A DNA stretch of 64,000 nucleotides from Bacillota bacterium (GCA_023439125.1 JAEXOU010000008.1:62001-126000); one strand, 5' to 3'. Numbered from the stretch's first letter, positions 25,627-35,217 are shown. Translations and numbers: made by a program. Notes: generated by a model not told the origin, from the sequence alone.

Positions 25627-26304
25627 ATGATGAAGGAACGGATATTGATTGTAGAAGATGAAAAAGCAATTCAAAAGATACTGATGACATATCTGGAAAA
25701 TGCCAACTACACCACCTATGTGGCTTCTGACGGCATGGAAGGCTACATGATTTATAATCAGGTACAACCAGATATGGTAATTGTTGATGTCATGATGCCA
25801 AAACTTAATGGGTATGAACTATGCAAACTTATCCGCAGTGAAGCAGATATTCCTATTATAATGCTGACAGCACTTGGCAGTGAAGAAGACCAGATAAAAG
25901 GCTTTGATTATCTTATCGATGACTATATCGTGAAACCTTTCTCCATGTCCTTGTTACTCAAACGTGTAGAGGCAGTCTTTCGTCGACAAACAACTAAGTC
26001 CTTTGGAAATATACTTACCTATAAGGACCTTGCTATTGACCTAGATGGTCATACTGCCTACATAAATAAAGAAGAAGTTATTCTAACTACAAAAGAATTC
26101 GAGATCCTAAAACTTTTTCTGCAGAATCCTGGTAGGGTTTACACAAGGGAAATGATATATGAACTTCTCTGGGGAGATTCCCTACTAGGAGCAGAAAAAC
26201 TAATTAATACTCATATTGGGAACATCCGTAAGAAACTAAACCGGGACTATATCCAGACTGTTAGAGGGGTGGGGTATAAAATTGAAAAAAAGACTGACAT
26301 TTAA
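25627..26304 (+). CDS. OmpR/VanR-family response regulator
   Basis: A receiver domain (about 1-115) shows the acidic VEDE pair, the acceptor Asp in MVIVDVMMPK and the Lys of IVKPF. A winged-helix DNA-binding domain follows (about 125-224), ending VRGVGYKIE. Two ATGs follow GGGGG; I take the first, 25627. Its 3' end overlaps the kinase gene by 23 nt, so the pair is co-translated. Its likely target is the 11-bp direct repeat upstream of the acyltransferase gene, making the three genes one stress-response operon. Confidence 0.9.
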   Translation: MMKERILIVEDEKAIQKILMTYLENANYTTYVASDGMEGYMIYNQVQPDMVIVDVMMPKLNGYELCKLIRSEADIPIIMLTALGSEEDQIKGFDYLIDDYIVKPFSMSLLLKRVEAVFRRQTTKSFGNILTYKDLAIDLDGHTAYINKEEVILTTKEFEILKLFLQNPGRVYTREMIYELLWGDSLLGAEKLINTHIGNIRKKLNRDYIQTVRGVGYKIEKKTDI

Positions 26305-27601
26305 TCTGAATACAAAAGCATTCCTGGTAATCTTTTTACTTCTTTCCAGTATATGTGACATCGTCTATACGATCGTGATTATTAATTTTCCAGCAACCTA
26401 TGTAAATAACTATCAATCATCCATTAAAGAGGATGTCCAAGCTATCCTTGCCGATAGCTTTGGAACATCCTCTTTACAGGAACTACAGTCACTTATACAA
26501 CCGGTAGCTGATAAATATAATATAAACATCTATGTAGCAGACCTTAACAGTGCTTATACAGGTACGATTGTTCAAGGATTTACAGACCAAAATAGTGTTT
26601 CCTTAGAAATTTTAGATATTGGACAAATCTTATATACCACGGGTAACAAATATGTATATACATTGAAAGACATGGCGGAACCAGGACAGGAAATTCGTGT
26701 AAGAGATGTACTCATTTCCCAGATGCCCATAATATTCTGCATTATACTAGGATTATCGATAGCCTCTTCCTTCCTGGTTGCTTGTATCGTTACCAGACCA
26801 ATCCGTAAGCTAAGTGAGACCTCGATACTGCTAGCCAAGTCAGAGAAGACTAAGATACCATATATGCATCGTAAAGATGAAATTGGACAGTTATCCACTA
26901 ATCTTTCATGTATGTATGATGGGCTTCAACATTCTCTGGAGAATGAGCAACATCAACGAATTCTCCGTGACAAGCTCTTTCAATCTGTTTCTCATGAGTT
27001 AAAGACTCCTATCACTATCCTACAAGGGGAGCTAGAAGGAATGCTCTATAATATGGGAGATTATAAGGATCGAGATACCTATATTGCCCATTCCTTAGAA
27101 GTAGTACAGGATATGGCTAAACTGGTTCATAAAATTCTGGATATTTCAAAAGGGACTTCTTCCTATGAGATAAAGGATTGTAATCTCTCTCAGTTAGTTT
27201 TTACACAGTGTCAGCGCTATATTACCTTAGCCAATCAAAAGAACATTGATTTTGTATATGATACAGGAAACGATATTACTACACCAGCAGATACTGAAGC
27301 ATTTGGCAGAGCCATTTCCAATCTACTCTCTAATGCTATCAACTATTCCCCTGAAGGAGCCACCGTTTTAGTACATGTGGAAGAACATTTCCTCTACATA
27401 GAGAACTCTGGCATTAATCTACCTGAGAATTGTATCGAGGATCTCTTTGAACCATTTGTACGGTTGGAAGATTCTCATAATCGTGATTACGGTGGAAGTG
27501 GTCTCGGTCTTTACTTTGTAAAATCCATCCTCGAGGCACACCAAAAGAGCTATGAAATGAAAAATACTGACACTGGTGTCAGATTCACAATTCAGTACTA
27601 G
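26282..27601 (+). CDS. Sensor histidine kinase (VanS-like)
   Basis: The protein has two membrane helices (about 12-35 and 150-172) around a 115-residue extracytoplasmic sensor domain, then HAMP (TRPIRKLSET), a HisKA box with the phospho-His in SVSHELKTPI, and an ATPase domain with NLLSNAINYSP and GGSGLGLYFVK. The start codon is a TTG inside the regulator gene. It should phosphorylate the adjacent response regulator. A cell-envelope signal is likely, given the acyltransferase gene in front, but the ligand is unknown. Confidence 0.88.
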   Translation: MKKRLTFNLNTKAFLVIFLLLSSICDIVYTIVIINFPATYVNNYQSSIKEDVQAILADSFGTSSLQELQSLIQPVADKYNINIYVADLNSAYTGTIVQGFTDQNSVSLEILDIGQILYTTGNKYVYTLKDMAEPGQEIRVRDVLISQMPIIFCIILGLSIASSFLVACIVTRPIRKLSETSILLAKSEKTKIPYMHRKDEIGQLSTNLSCMYDGLQHSLENEQHQRILRDKLFQSVSHELKTPITILQGELEGMLYNMGDYKDRDTYIAHSLEVVQDMAKLVHKILDISKGTSSYEIKDCNLSQLVFTQCQRYITLANQKNIDFVYDTGNDITTPADTEAFGRAISNLLSNAINYSPEGATVLVHVEEHFLYIENSGINLPENCIEDLFEPFVRLEDSHNRDYGGSGLGLYFVKSILEAHQKSYEMKNTDTGVRFTIQY

Positions 27602-27906
27602 AATCTAATACTAGAATTAAAATAAATTAATCATTTAAAACCCTGAGTTCAGGATAATAGAGTTTCCTTGGTAATATTCTTAACTGGGCAGGATTTGTTA
27701 TTAGAAGTGCGTTAATATCGGCGTATTGGAACTCAATATTCAGTTTTAATTTCGGGTGTCCTTATGTGCACCCAGATGGTAAATTTCGCCCTAGGGTCTT
27801 CAAATTAATCTCCCTGGGGCATATCACCGTAGGTAAGAGCCTTTCGATTAATTTATAGATCGTGGTTAATTTTTTAGGTGGTGGGCGTCCTTAAGTTGAG
27901 ACATAA
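27602..27906. other. Intergenic remnant region between kinase and immunity genes
   Basis: These 305 bp separate convergent genes. Frames are broken on both strands. The right end carries the junction repeat at 27874-27906, and a GTGATATGCCCCAGG stretch (minus strand) resembles the start of the toxin fragment at 28477. It is probably debris of a further toxin-immunity cassette. Confidence 0.4.
27874..27906 (-). repeat. Junction repeat after immunity gene, copy 1
   Basis: On the minus strand the core CTTAAGGACGCC(C)ACCACCTAA follows directly after the stop codon of the DUF2019-like gene. The same core follows the Imm74-like gene at 28494-28525. Confidence 0.75.
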
Positions 27907-28236
27907 TTAAATTCTGATATTTCCTCTATCCCATTCTTGAAGAAACATTTTAGCTTCAAAACCAACTAAGCCTTTTCTGCTCTGTAATTCTCCTAGTACA
28001 TCTCTCGCATCATCTGGTAATATCCCTATTAAACTAGATGCCACATTTAACTTTACATAATCATTATTATGTTTCATACTTGGGATTAATAAATAAAGTT
28101 TACAACTCTCTACTAATTGTTTTCGAATTTTTCTAATAATACTTGATTGCTTATTTGCAGTTTTAGATTCTCCTAGTTCTATTGATTCACCGTATTTAAT
28201 TGACGCATCTATGAATTTTTCAACTAATCTTTCCAT
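27907..28236 (-). CDS. DUF2019-like immunity protein
   Basis: This 109-residue helical protein matches the DUF2019 family, which occurs as immunity proteins beside polymorphic toxins: it opens with ASIKYGESIELGE, continues as HEAT-like helices and ends with the typical GFEAKMFLQEWDRGNI. GGAGG precedes the ATG. A short toxin-tail fragment lies directly upstream on the same strand, and the junction repeat directly downstream. It may be an orphan immunity gene that protects against toxins of sibling cells. Family assignment is from memory of the pattern. Confidence 0.6.
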   Translation of the reverse strand: MERLVEKFIDASIKYGESIELGESKTANKQSSIIRKIRKQLVESCKLYLLIPSMKHNNDYVKLNVASSLIGILPDDARDVLGELQSRKGLVGFEAKMFLQEWDRGNIRI

Positions 28237-28273
28237 CTCTTAATTTACCTCCCTAATCAAACGGAACAAATTG

Positions 28274-28477
28274 CTATCCATTGCTCGTTTCAATTACATC
28301 TCCGTATTTCTTTAATACATTCATACCAAAATCAAATTGTTGTTGAAAACTTTGTCCACTTAACCACTGCCTAACCGTCAATCCATTAGTAAAGCCAGAA
28401 GCTGGAATGGATGAATAATATCCACTTATTTTGGCATGAACTGTACCTTTTCCCAACATTGACACCTGGGATATCAC
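28274..28477 (-). pseudogene. C-terminal fragment of a polymorphic toxin
   Basis: This 67-codon frame starts at a GTG two codons after an in-frame stop and has no ribosome site. The sequence (VHAKISGYYSS, LTVRQWLSGQSF, FGMNVLKKYG) looks like the end of a larger secreted toxin of the Rhs/LXG sort, whose delivery part is missing. It sits just before the DUF2019-like immunity gene, the normal place for a toxin tip. I cannot name the toxin fold. Confidence 0.5.
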
Positions 28478-28493
28478 AATTCATTTTTCTTAA

Positions 28494-28525
28494 TTAGGTG
28501 GTGGCGTCCTTAAGAGGAGACCTAA
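28494..28525 (-). repeat. Junction repeat after immunity gene, copy 2
   Basis: On the minus strand CTTAAGGACGCCACCACCTAA follows just after the stop of the Imm74-like gene and matches copy 1 in all but a few bases. It marks the border between two toxin-immunity cassettes. Confidence 0.75.
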
Positions 28526-28531
28526 TAAATA

Positions 28532-28765
28532 TTATCCGAAAATAATTCGAACCGTGTTTTCATTCATATTTCTCTGAACTTCTTGTATAATACTCTCAAT
28601 TTGCTCTTCTAGAAGTTTTTCATGCTCATGTGGTGGTTCCCAACATTTCATTGTATCCCTATACGCCATAAATTTCCTGCCTACAAGCATTTCTCCTCCT
28701 GCTTTTACTACATATCCATTCTCTAAATCAAATTTCACATAACTACTGGTACCTCTTATTTTCAT
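28532..28765 (-). CDS. Imm74-like immunity protein
   Basis: This 77-residue protein matches the small Imm74 immunity family: it starts MKIRGTSSYVKFDLENG, has the short beta-rich body with the WEPPHE turn, and ends with a helix and a final strand. GAGG lies before the ATG. No cognate toxin is adjacent, so it is an orphan. It is followed by junction repeat copy 2. Assignment rests on pattern recall. Confidence 0.6.
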   Translation of the reverse strand: MKIRGTSSYVKFDLENGYVVKAGGEMLVGRKFMAYRDTMKCWEPPHEHEKLLEEQIESIIQEVQRNMNENTVRIIFG

Positions 28766-28870
28766 ATTCTTACCTCACGAAAATAATTTTTTCAACACCC
28801 GTTTTAGGGTCAATTTTTTATGAGTGAAATAGCTTTTATTTTTCTTTATTAAAATCAAACACTATAGTTA

Positions 28871-29440
28871 TTATACTTCCATCACATAATAGGAATTGTA
28901 TTTCGTTCCGTCATGACCTATGAGAAAATCCTCTGACAGCTGAAAACCGATTTTCTCCAATACATAAATACGGTTCAATGCGATTGGGATAGCTTTCGTC
29001 GCAATCTTATTACATTGAAATAACTCTTTCACCTCAGGGATTATAATGCTTAGAATACTTTCAATATGGTCTTTCGTTTCATAATCACTTCTTAAATCCA
29101 ACCGAAGCAATCCACAATGATTTAAAAAATCATCTGCAAGCCGATGAAAAAGCTCAATTGTTCCAATCACTTCATTGGTATACCTGTCTTGAATTGCCCA
29201 TCGTACAAAGTACTTATTTTCATAGGAAAATTCCCAGAACTCTATTACTTTTTGCATTTGCTCCATTGATTGATAATAAAAGTTATCGCCATTGCAATTG
29301 TCCGAATTAAACAATGGCACTGCCTTTTCATCGGAATATACTTTCAGTAAATCCGTAATATCCCTTTTGGTATTTATTGCACGTAAAGTAAAATGATCAT
29401 TCTCTAAAGTAGGAATTTCTGCGTAAACATCCGATCTCAT
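28871..29440 (-). CDS. GNAT-family N-acetyltransferase
   Basis: This protein of 189 residues has the RimJ/RimL layout: it starts near IPTLENDHFTLRAI, has the central EVIGTIELF strand and the late NRIYVLEKIGFQ segment typical of acetyl-CoA-dependent GNAT enzymes. The canonical Q/RxxGxG/A acetyl-CoA loop is weak. The ATG at 29440 has GGAGGT ten bases before it; an ATG six codons upstream lacks a ribosome site. The substrate is unknown. It is followed on the same strand by the immunity cluster. Confidence 0.75.
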   Translation of the reverse strand: MRSDVYAEIPTLENDHFTLRAINTKRDITDLLKVYSDEKAVPLFNSDNCNGDNFYYQSMEQMQKVIEFWEFSYENKYFVRWAIQDRYTNEVIGTIELFHRLADDFLNHCGLLRLDLRSDYETKDHIESILSIIIPEVKELFQCNKIATKAIPIALNRIYVLEKIGFQLSEDFLIGHDGTKYNSYYVMEV

Positions 29441-29476
29441 AATTGTATGTACCTCCATATATTAGCTACTATTTTT

Positions 29477-30109
29477 TTATGTATGTTTTATTGGATGTCT
29501 TATCACTGTTTTACTTTTTTCTGGCTTAACTTTTCTTGCGTCTGTCATATAGATCTCATGATGCAAGCGTTTATCATTAATATCATTTACATAACCGTTT
29601 TCTTTTAGAAACTCATCCATAATTGCAACAGTTTTCGGTTCATCATCATATGATCCATAATGCATTATTTGAACACAGAGACCTTCTTCCATCATCAAAA
29701 ACTCTGCCTTAGAACAATCAATTTTTTTCTTTACTGTTGCAGTTTTCACTGCCCAACTAAAATCTTTTTCTGCGACAAAATCAGGCAAACGAATAACAGA
29801 AATCCACTGAAAAGAATCTTTATTGCTATAATCCACACCGTCTACACCATCCTGCCACCAAAAACCTTCCAATGGTGGTACAACGTATTCATAAAATCCT
29901 TCAATTTTGTAATCCGTTTTATAACTCATTTTCAAGGTGTATGCCAGAGCATATAATACAGCTAATGCCTGTTGGTATTCTCCGCCTTCCACATTCGGAT
30001 TTCCTTTCCCTCTGACAGCAATGTAATTCGCCTTTGGAACCTGAACAATCTCAGGCTTGTTTTTCGGCAGATAGAATTCCTTATATTCTTTTTTAAAATC
30101 AAACGCCAT
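29477..30109 (-). CDS. GyrI-like small-molecule-binding protein
   Basis: This 210-residue protein belongs to the GyrI-like (SHS2 fold) family that binds hydrophobic small molecules; the typical start (KEYKEFYLPKNKPEIVQVP), the IAVRGKGNPN strand and the tail LHHEIYMTDARKVKPEK are visible. Stand-alone members are thought to bind or degrade toxic compounds. The ATG at 30109 has GGAGGT nine bases upstream. It lies 36 bp before the GNAT gene on the same strand; the two may be one operon. Confidence 0.8.
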   Translation of the reverse strand: MAFDFKKEYKEFYLPKNKPEIVQVPKANYIAVRGKGNPNVEGGEYQQALAVLYALAYTLKMSYKTDYKIEGFYEYVVPPLEGFWWQDGVDGVDYSNKDSFQWISVIRLPDFVAEKDFSWAVKTATVKKKIDCSKAEFLMMEEGLCVQIMHYGSYDDEPKTVAIMDEFLKENGYVNDINDKRLHHEIYMTDARKVKPEKSKTVIRHPIKHT

Positions 30110-30279
30110 AACGATGATACCTCCATATAATAATCGATCAAAACAATGCACTCGTTCTATGTTTCAAATCAATTATCTCACACATAATATGACATCTATA
30201 TGTCATATTTGTACACATTTTTGATTATCATTTTTTTACTATAAATGGAGATGAATTTTACCCAAATTAATCTTAATTC

Positions 30280-31089
30280 TTAAGCATTTTTCCTATAAGT
30301 AACCTTCATCTTTTTTGACCTTCCAGCTTTTTTACCGATGACATAAAACAAATACCCAATCGGCTTTTTTAAAAAAAATACTTTTACTTCCGGTGCGTAA
30401 ACAGTTTTTTCACGACATTCTTTGGTCCAATGCACGCCATCTTCTGTCTCATATTCAGTTCCTGGAACATATGACAATGATATTCCACGGAATAAATTAT
30501 ATGGTATCAGCAATGAAATCGCTGGACTATGTAATTTTTTTGAAGAAATATCTTTATAAAATTTACTCACGATTCTTTTTAACGAGTGTAATGACTTATC
30601 CTTTGGAATATATGCATTCCAACTAATTGAGGCCTTCGAAAAAAGATAGCATCGATTAAAACCTATCCCCTTCAGCGTCTTTTCGATGCTCTTGGCTGCT
30701 CCTCGTGCTCCTACTCCTCCTGCCGTAGTAATGATTAATGCTTTACTAGTAAAAAAATGTGGTCTATGAAGCATAAAACAAAGATGGTCAAAAAAGTTTT
30801 TTAGCAGCGCGGTTTCGCGGACATTATACGTGGACGATGCAATAATGACTCCGTCTGCGTTATCGATTTTTTCAATTAGCTTTCCTATTACATTATAGTG
30901 TGGACATTTGTCATGACCTACTCGAAAACAATTACTGCATCCAATACAAAATGGTATCTTTTCTTGCATTAGGTGTACTTCTTCAAACTCGATCTCTTTG
31001 TCACAAGTTAACAAATCTAATTTTGCTTGTTCCACCAATTTCCATGTATTCCCTTTGTGCGGACTTCCATTAATAATTAATACTTTCAT
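30280..31089 (-). CDS. Flavodoxin-like NAD(P)H-dependent FMN reductase with Cys cluster
   Basis: This 269-residue protein has the flavodoxin-like FMN reductase fold, with the FMN phosphate loop INGSPHKGNT at residues 6-15. A CIGCSNC run with a later Cys (48, 51, 54, 62) resembles the cluster region of iron-sulfur flavoproteins, so it may carry an Fe-S centre. The last 90 residues are basic and unlike short reductases. The frame continues upstream without a stop into a response-regulator remnant, but the ATG at 31089 with GAGG before it is the natural start. Confidence 0.78.
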   Translation of the reverse strand: MKVLIINGSPHKGNTWKLVEQAKLDLLTCDKEIEFEEVHLMQEKIPFCIGCSNCFRVGHDKCPHYNVIGKLIEKIDNADGVIIASSTYNVRETALLKNFFDHLCFMLHRPHFFTSKALIITTAGGVGARGAAKSIEKTLKGIGFNRCYLFSKASISWNAYIPKDKSLHSLKRIVSKFYKDISSKKLHSPAISLLIPYNLFRGISLSYVPGTEYETEDGVHWTKECREKTVYAPEVKVFFLKKPIGYLFYVIGKKAGRSKKMKVTYRKNA

Positions 31090-31407
31090 ATCAATTATCC
31101 TCTCTTTCTTTCTTAACCAGACAAAAATTAACTTTAATACACAGTATGTCCTTTTGGTAGGTTGCCACAATTGTCTCTTAGCACTGAATACTATGAATGG
31201 GATACCCTTGATCAGTGGAAGCTCCTTTTCTCCTGTCATACCTGGTAGTATTAAATTCAATAGTATCAAATCTGGTCTTTTCTGTGCTAAGAGCATCACT
31301 GCCTCTGTACCTGAATATGCCCTAAGAATGTCATACCTTTCTTGTCTTAGTACTTCTTCGACCATATCACCAATATAAATATCATCGTCGATCTAATAAT
31401 CTATGTT
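31090..31407 (-). pseudogene. Remnant of a response-regulator receiver domain
   Basis: In frame with the FMN reductase gene, this stretch encodes IDDDIYIGDMVEEVLRQERY, then LILLNLILPGMTG and IPFIVFSAK, the clear outline of a receiver domain. A TAG stands just before IDDD, the acceptor Asp is replaced by Asn (LLNLILPG), and homology fades before the conserved KPF. No DNA-binding domain remains. It is a decayed gene, not a fused domain. Confidence 0.7.
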
Positions 31408-31411
31408 GCCT

Positions 31412-33226
31412 TTAATCCCAGTCGCTTACAACTCTCTTATTTTTTACAGTTGTGTCATTCAAATTAATATAAGATCTTTTGCGACACTTAATCAATACCT
31501 TTCTACCAGTTTCATTTCGCGTATAATAAGTTGAAAAATTCCCCGTGTGCTTTTTTAGATAAGCGGACAAAATCTCAACATTTTCTTTTTTCGTAGCAAT
31601 GACGGATGGACAACCATAGCTAAGTAAGTGTAACAGCATTCTTAGTTTTCCTATCCCATAACTCTTTACTAGAATATAACGTGGATTCTGAAATGGGGAC
31701 AATAGCTCTTGCATCGCCCTTGCAAATACATGCTTTTCATGCAAAGTAGCATTCGTTAAACAGCAATAAATGAAACTTCTAGTGATATCTGAATTAATTT
31801 TGACCGTAGCCTCTTTACTCTCTATCTCACCAATATCCTTAAGAGTACTTAAGATACACGTTGACAGGGTTACAATTGTCTTCTTAGGTGAAAAATAACG
31901 CACGATTCTATAGAATCCAACAAAAGTAATATAAGCTAAAATTATAGCAGCAAAAATCCCAACTATAAACTCAGAGAATGAATTTTTGGTCTTCAAAGCA
32001 ATAAATCCACTGATCGTACAGAAGTTAATCCCAATACTCATAATCATTAATTGGATAAAATTAATAAATAAAAAACCTTTTGGTTGCACCGACTTTGGAA
32101 TTTCATTCATTTCTTGAATTTCAGTATAATTTAAGCCACATACAGTACCATCCCATCGGCTTTTCACTGTTTCTCTAGCAGTTGATAACTCTAGCATTTT
32201 CTCATTAATTTGAGATATACCACGTTGATTAAAAGGGGGTTTTATAATATCAAGTCGCTCAATCCCATTCTCAATCATGTTCTTTGAATAGGCAGGAGCT
32301 AAAAAACAATGAAAACGACGTTCGAGCGTTGCATAGTCATCACTCTCGAGTGTATCTTCATCTAATAATGGCTTGCTAAGCAGTTGAGACATCTTACTTT
32401 CTAAGATAAGTGGTGGTTCCAACGTCACCAGATGCCATATATTAGAAACCTTTTCTGGCTGATTTTCATCAACCCGAATCGCTCGTCCACGCATTTGATT
32501 CGAAAATACATAACTCCCAATGAAGCTTGCGAGAATAAGGGAATTAATGCAAGGTGAATCCCATCCTTCCCCAAGTAATGATTTCGTTCCCACAAGCACT
32601 TGAAATAATCCATTTGAAAATGCTTGTGTCATAATTTCCACTTTATTTTTATTTGAACCACTAAAAGTAACTTCTAAATAACCCGTATTCACAATCATCT
32701 TAGAAGTGCATAAAACATTCTTTGCTTTAGCTATATGTTCGATTTCCAGTTGTATCTCTTTATGAATGATCACCAATGTTCCAGATAAGACTGCGATCCT
32801 AACTTGGTCGCCGCAGCTACGTCTTATCGATTCAAAGATTGGAACCGTACCCATCGTAGTAATCGAATCATCACTTCCGATCATTTTTACTAAATCCTTT
32901 TTAATGTAATCGGTAAGTATTAACATTCTTAAATTCTCTTTTAAGTTGCTTGATTCGCTTTGTACAATTTTATTAATACTATCTAGCTTACCCATGGACG
33001 ATAGCAACAACTTTTTCACTTGATCATTAGACTTTAACTGAACTTTCTTTTTCTCAATTAAAGAACTTTCTGAAAGCATCTTATTTAATCTTAAAGACAC
33101 TTCACTTGAAAAGATTGTCGGCGTATCAAGAATAAATTGAAATGCAGTTTCCGCATAAAGAAGAGAAAATGCTGGTAGCCTACCACTTGGAAATAACAAT
33201 TTAATTAGTTGTTTCGGTAACTTCAT
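31412..33226 (-). pseudogene. DEAD/DEAH helicase, C-terminal part of a broken gene
   Basis: These 604 codons hold the second helicase domain (VLVGTKSLLGEGWDSP and the QMRGRAIR motif VI) followed by two predicted membrane segments (about residues 385-440), a rare feature for a helicase, and a tail of unknown role. The frame is the same as that of the N-terminal part; only a TAA and four codons separate them. About 80-100 residues expected between the two helicase domains are missing, so I read this as one gene damaged by internal deletion. The membrane segments suggest envelope-bound nucleic acid work. Confidence 0.65.
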
Positions 33227-33238
33227 CCCACGATGTTT

Positions 33239-33922
33239 TTAGAAGATATAATCTTGATGTGGGCAAAGGTTATTCTGAGCTACTAACTGAGGTACATAGA
33301 TTTCTTCATCAATTTCACCACATAAATCGATATACTTTTTCCACTCACTTGGAGTACTATCATAAGGTGGTGTCGCTGTTAACGATATGATCGTAACTTG
33401 CTTTCCAATTGCACTAATAAAACATTGAAGTGCTTTATGCCATTCATTTTTTAGATGATGCGCTTCATCTAGACAAATTGTCTTTATATTGGCCTTTTTT
33501 ATTACATCTAATAAGTCAAAATCTGAAAAATCGATGATATCAGTATTTGTAGAAGTGTCATCGTCATTTTCCTCACTGATTGAAAGCTTATTAAATGCAG
33601 CATAAAGTGCCTGATAAGTGATCGATGTTATTTGAGAAGGCCGATGTAAATCATATGATAAATAATCAGTAATATCCTGGTCAGAAGAGAGGAAATTGTT
33701 CTTAATTCTTTCTCCCCATTGCTGTCGAATTGTTACTGTTGGGCTTAAGATCAGCGCCGGGTTACCAAGACGGCAAATCAACTCGATCCCAAGTGTTGTT
33801 TTACCACTACCAGGTGCTGCTACAATATGAATTTTACCATCCTTAAGATACTGATTCGAATGGTCAAGGACATTCTTCTGATAATCACGAAACTCTCCGT
33901 TAAAGCTTAACTTATCAACCAT
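33239..33922 (-). pseudogene. DEAD/DEAH helicase, N-terminal part of a broken gene
   Basis: This piece carries Walker A (AAPGSGKTTLGIEL), DEAH (CLDEAHH) and motif III (SLTATPP), the first RecA domain of an SF2 helicase related to type III restriction Res subunits. The natural start is the ATG at 33922 (MVDKLSFNGEFRDYQ), although the frame is open to a GTG at 33973. It ends with a TAA after PHQDYIF, well before the domain border. Alone it would be non-functional unless the two halves assemble. Confidence 0.65.
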
Positions 33923-34172
33923 ACTCCTAACCCCACCTTCGTAAATTAATACTTTTTCTCTATTATTCGACACTTTTGCTCATGTCCTTATTTTACACCT
34001 TAAGCGCTTACTTTTCTACCATCATTTTCCTTGTCCTTATAATGATATTGACATTTCTGTATGCCTTTAGTATATTTTAATTCGGTCTTTTTATAATGTA
34101 TTTATTTGCAACTCGCTAATTGTAATACAATACATTATGATTTGCTGTTAATAATTTTAAAGAGGTGTGAAA

Positions 34173-35081
34173 ATGTGGTTTCTATTTGCTCTGTTGACTA
34201 CCTTTGCCTGGGGTACTGCAGATTTATTTTATAAAAAGGGCTCCGATAGTAATGATAAATACAGTCACATTAAAATTGTGATTATGGTTGGACTTGTCAT
34301 GGGAATACATGGTTTCTGGTATATGTTGTCGAATGACCTTCAGTTCTCTTTGTTTCAGCTAGTACGTTATTTTCCTGTTTCACTATGCTATATCTTGTCG
34401 ATGACAATTGGCTATGTAGGACTTCGGTATATTGAATTATCAATCTCCTCTCCGATTCAGAATTCATCTGGAGTAGTTACTGCTATACTGCTTTTCATCT
34501 TCTTTAAGCAAGATCTTAGTTGGTTAGAAATCGTCGCAATCATGATTATTTCTGTTAGCGTATTTGCCCTTGCTTACTTGGAAAAAAAGAAGGAAGACGA
34601 AGAATTGGCTTTGAATAATGTCAAAGTTGATCGAAAATATCAAATAGGTTTTCTAGCCATCCTATTCCCTATCCTATATTGCATTATTGATGGACTTGGA
34701 AGCTTTGCAGATGCAATTTATCTCGATGAAATGGCTCTTATTAGCGAAAATGATGCTTTATTAGCTTACGAATTCACTTTCTTTCTCTGCGCTATTATTG
34801 CTTTCATTTACTATACAATCGTTAAAAAGCAGAAATTTAATTTTATCAAAGAACGTAATAAGGGGTTTGCCGCTATCTTTGAAACTATTGGACAATTCTT
34901 TTATGTTTTTGCGATGTCTGGCAAAGCAATTATAGCTGCTCCACTGATTGCAGCCTATAGCATCGTCTCTATTCTTCTGTCACGTATTTTCTTAAAAGAA
35001 AAACTGACAAAGAAGCAATATATCATCATCTTTTTTGTAATCATAGGAATCATAATGCTTGGAATATCGGATGAGTTATAA
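34173..35081 (+). CDS. EamA/DMT-family transporter
   Basis: This 302-residue protein has ten membrane helices in two EamA repeats of the drug/metabolite transporter superfamily. The first repeat starts LLTTFAWGTADLFYKKG, and the second ends with APLIAAYSIVSILLSRIFLKEKL, the typical closing motif. A frame two codons longer begins at a GTG, but AGAGGT is spaced for the ATG at 34173. The gene stands alone between the broken helicase (divergent) and the SLH protein (convergent). The substrate is unknown; related proteins export or import small metabolites. Confidence 0.85.
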   Translation: MWFLFALLTTFAWGTADLFYKKGSDSNDKYSHIKIVIMVGLVMGIHGFWYMLSNDLQFSLFQLVRYFPVSLCYILSMTIGYVGLRYIELSISSPIQNSSGVVTAILLFIFFKQDLSWLEIVAIMIISVSVFALAYLEKKKEDEELALNNVKVDRKYQIGFLAILFPILYCIIDGLGSFADAIYLDEMALISENDALLAYEFTFFLCAIIAFIYYTIVKKQKFNFIKERNKGFAAIFETIGQFFYVFAMSGKAIIAAPLIAAYSIVSILLSRIFLKEKLTKKQYIIIFFVIIGIIMLGISDEL

Positions 35082-35160
35082 AACGTAATAATAAACAAAA
35101 GAGATAGCGTTTTGAACCGACACTTAAAAGCTAAATTAAAATCTAACACTTAACAGATGA

Positions 35161-35199
35161 AAGCTCACTTACTGCATAAAAGTGCAGTAAGTGAGCTTT
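35161..35199. terminator. Bidirectional terminator hairpin
   Basis: A near-perfect stem of about 17 bp (AAGCTCACTTACTGCA with its inverted copy) lies between the convergent transporter and SLH-protein genes. Confidence 0.85.
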
Positions 35200-35217
35200 A
35201 AACTAACATCCAATATA

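Noticed and set aside
30280..31365. A real receiver-FMN reductase fusion protein
   Set aside because: The receiver part lacks its start, has a stop before IDDD, has lost its acceptor Asp, and the reductase has its own ribosome site and ATG.
30998..31378. 126-codon plus-strand frame
   Set aside because: It is the reverse shadow of the FMN reductase start and the receiver-domain remnant.
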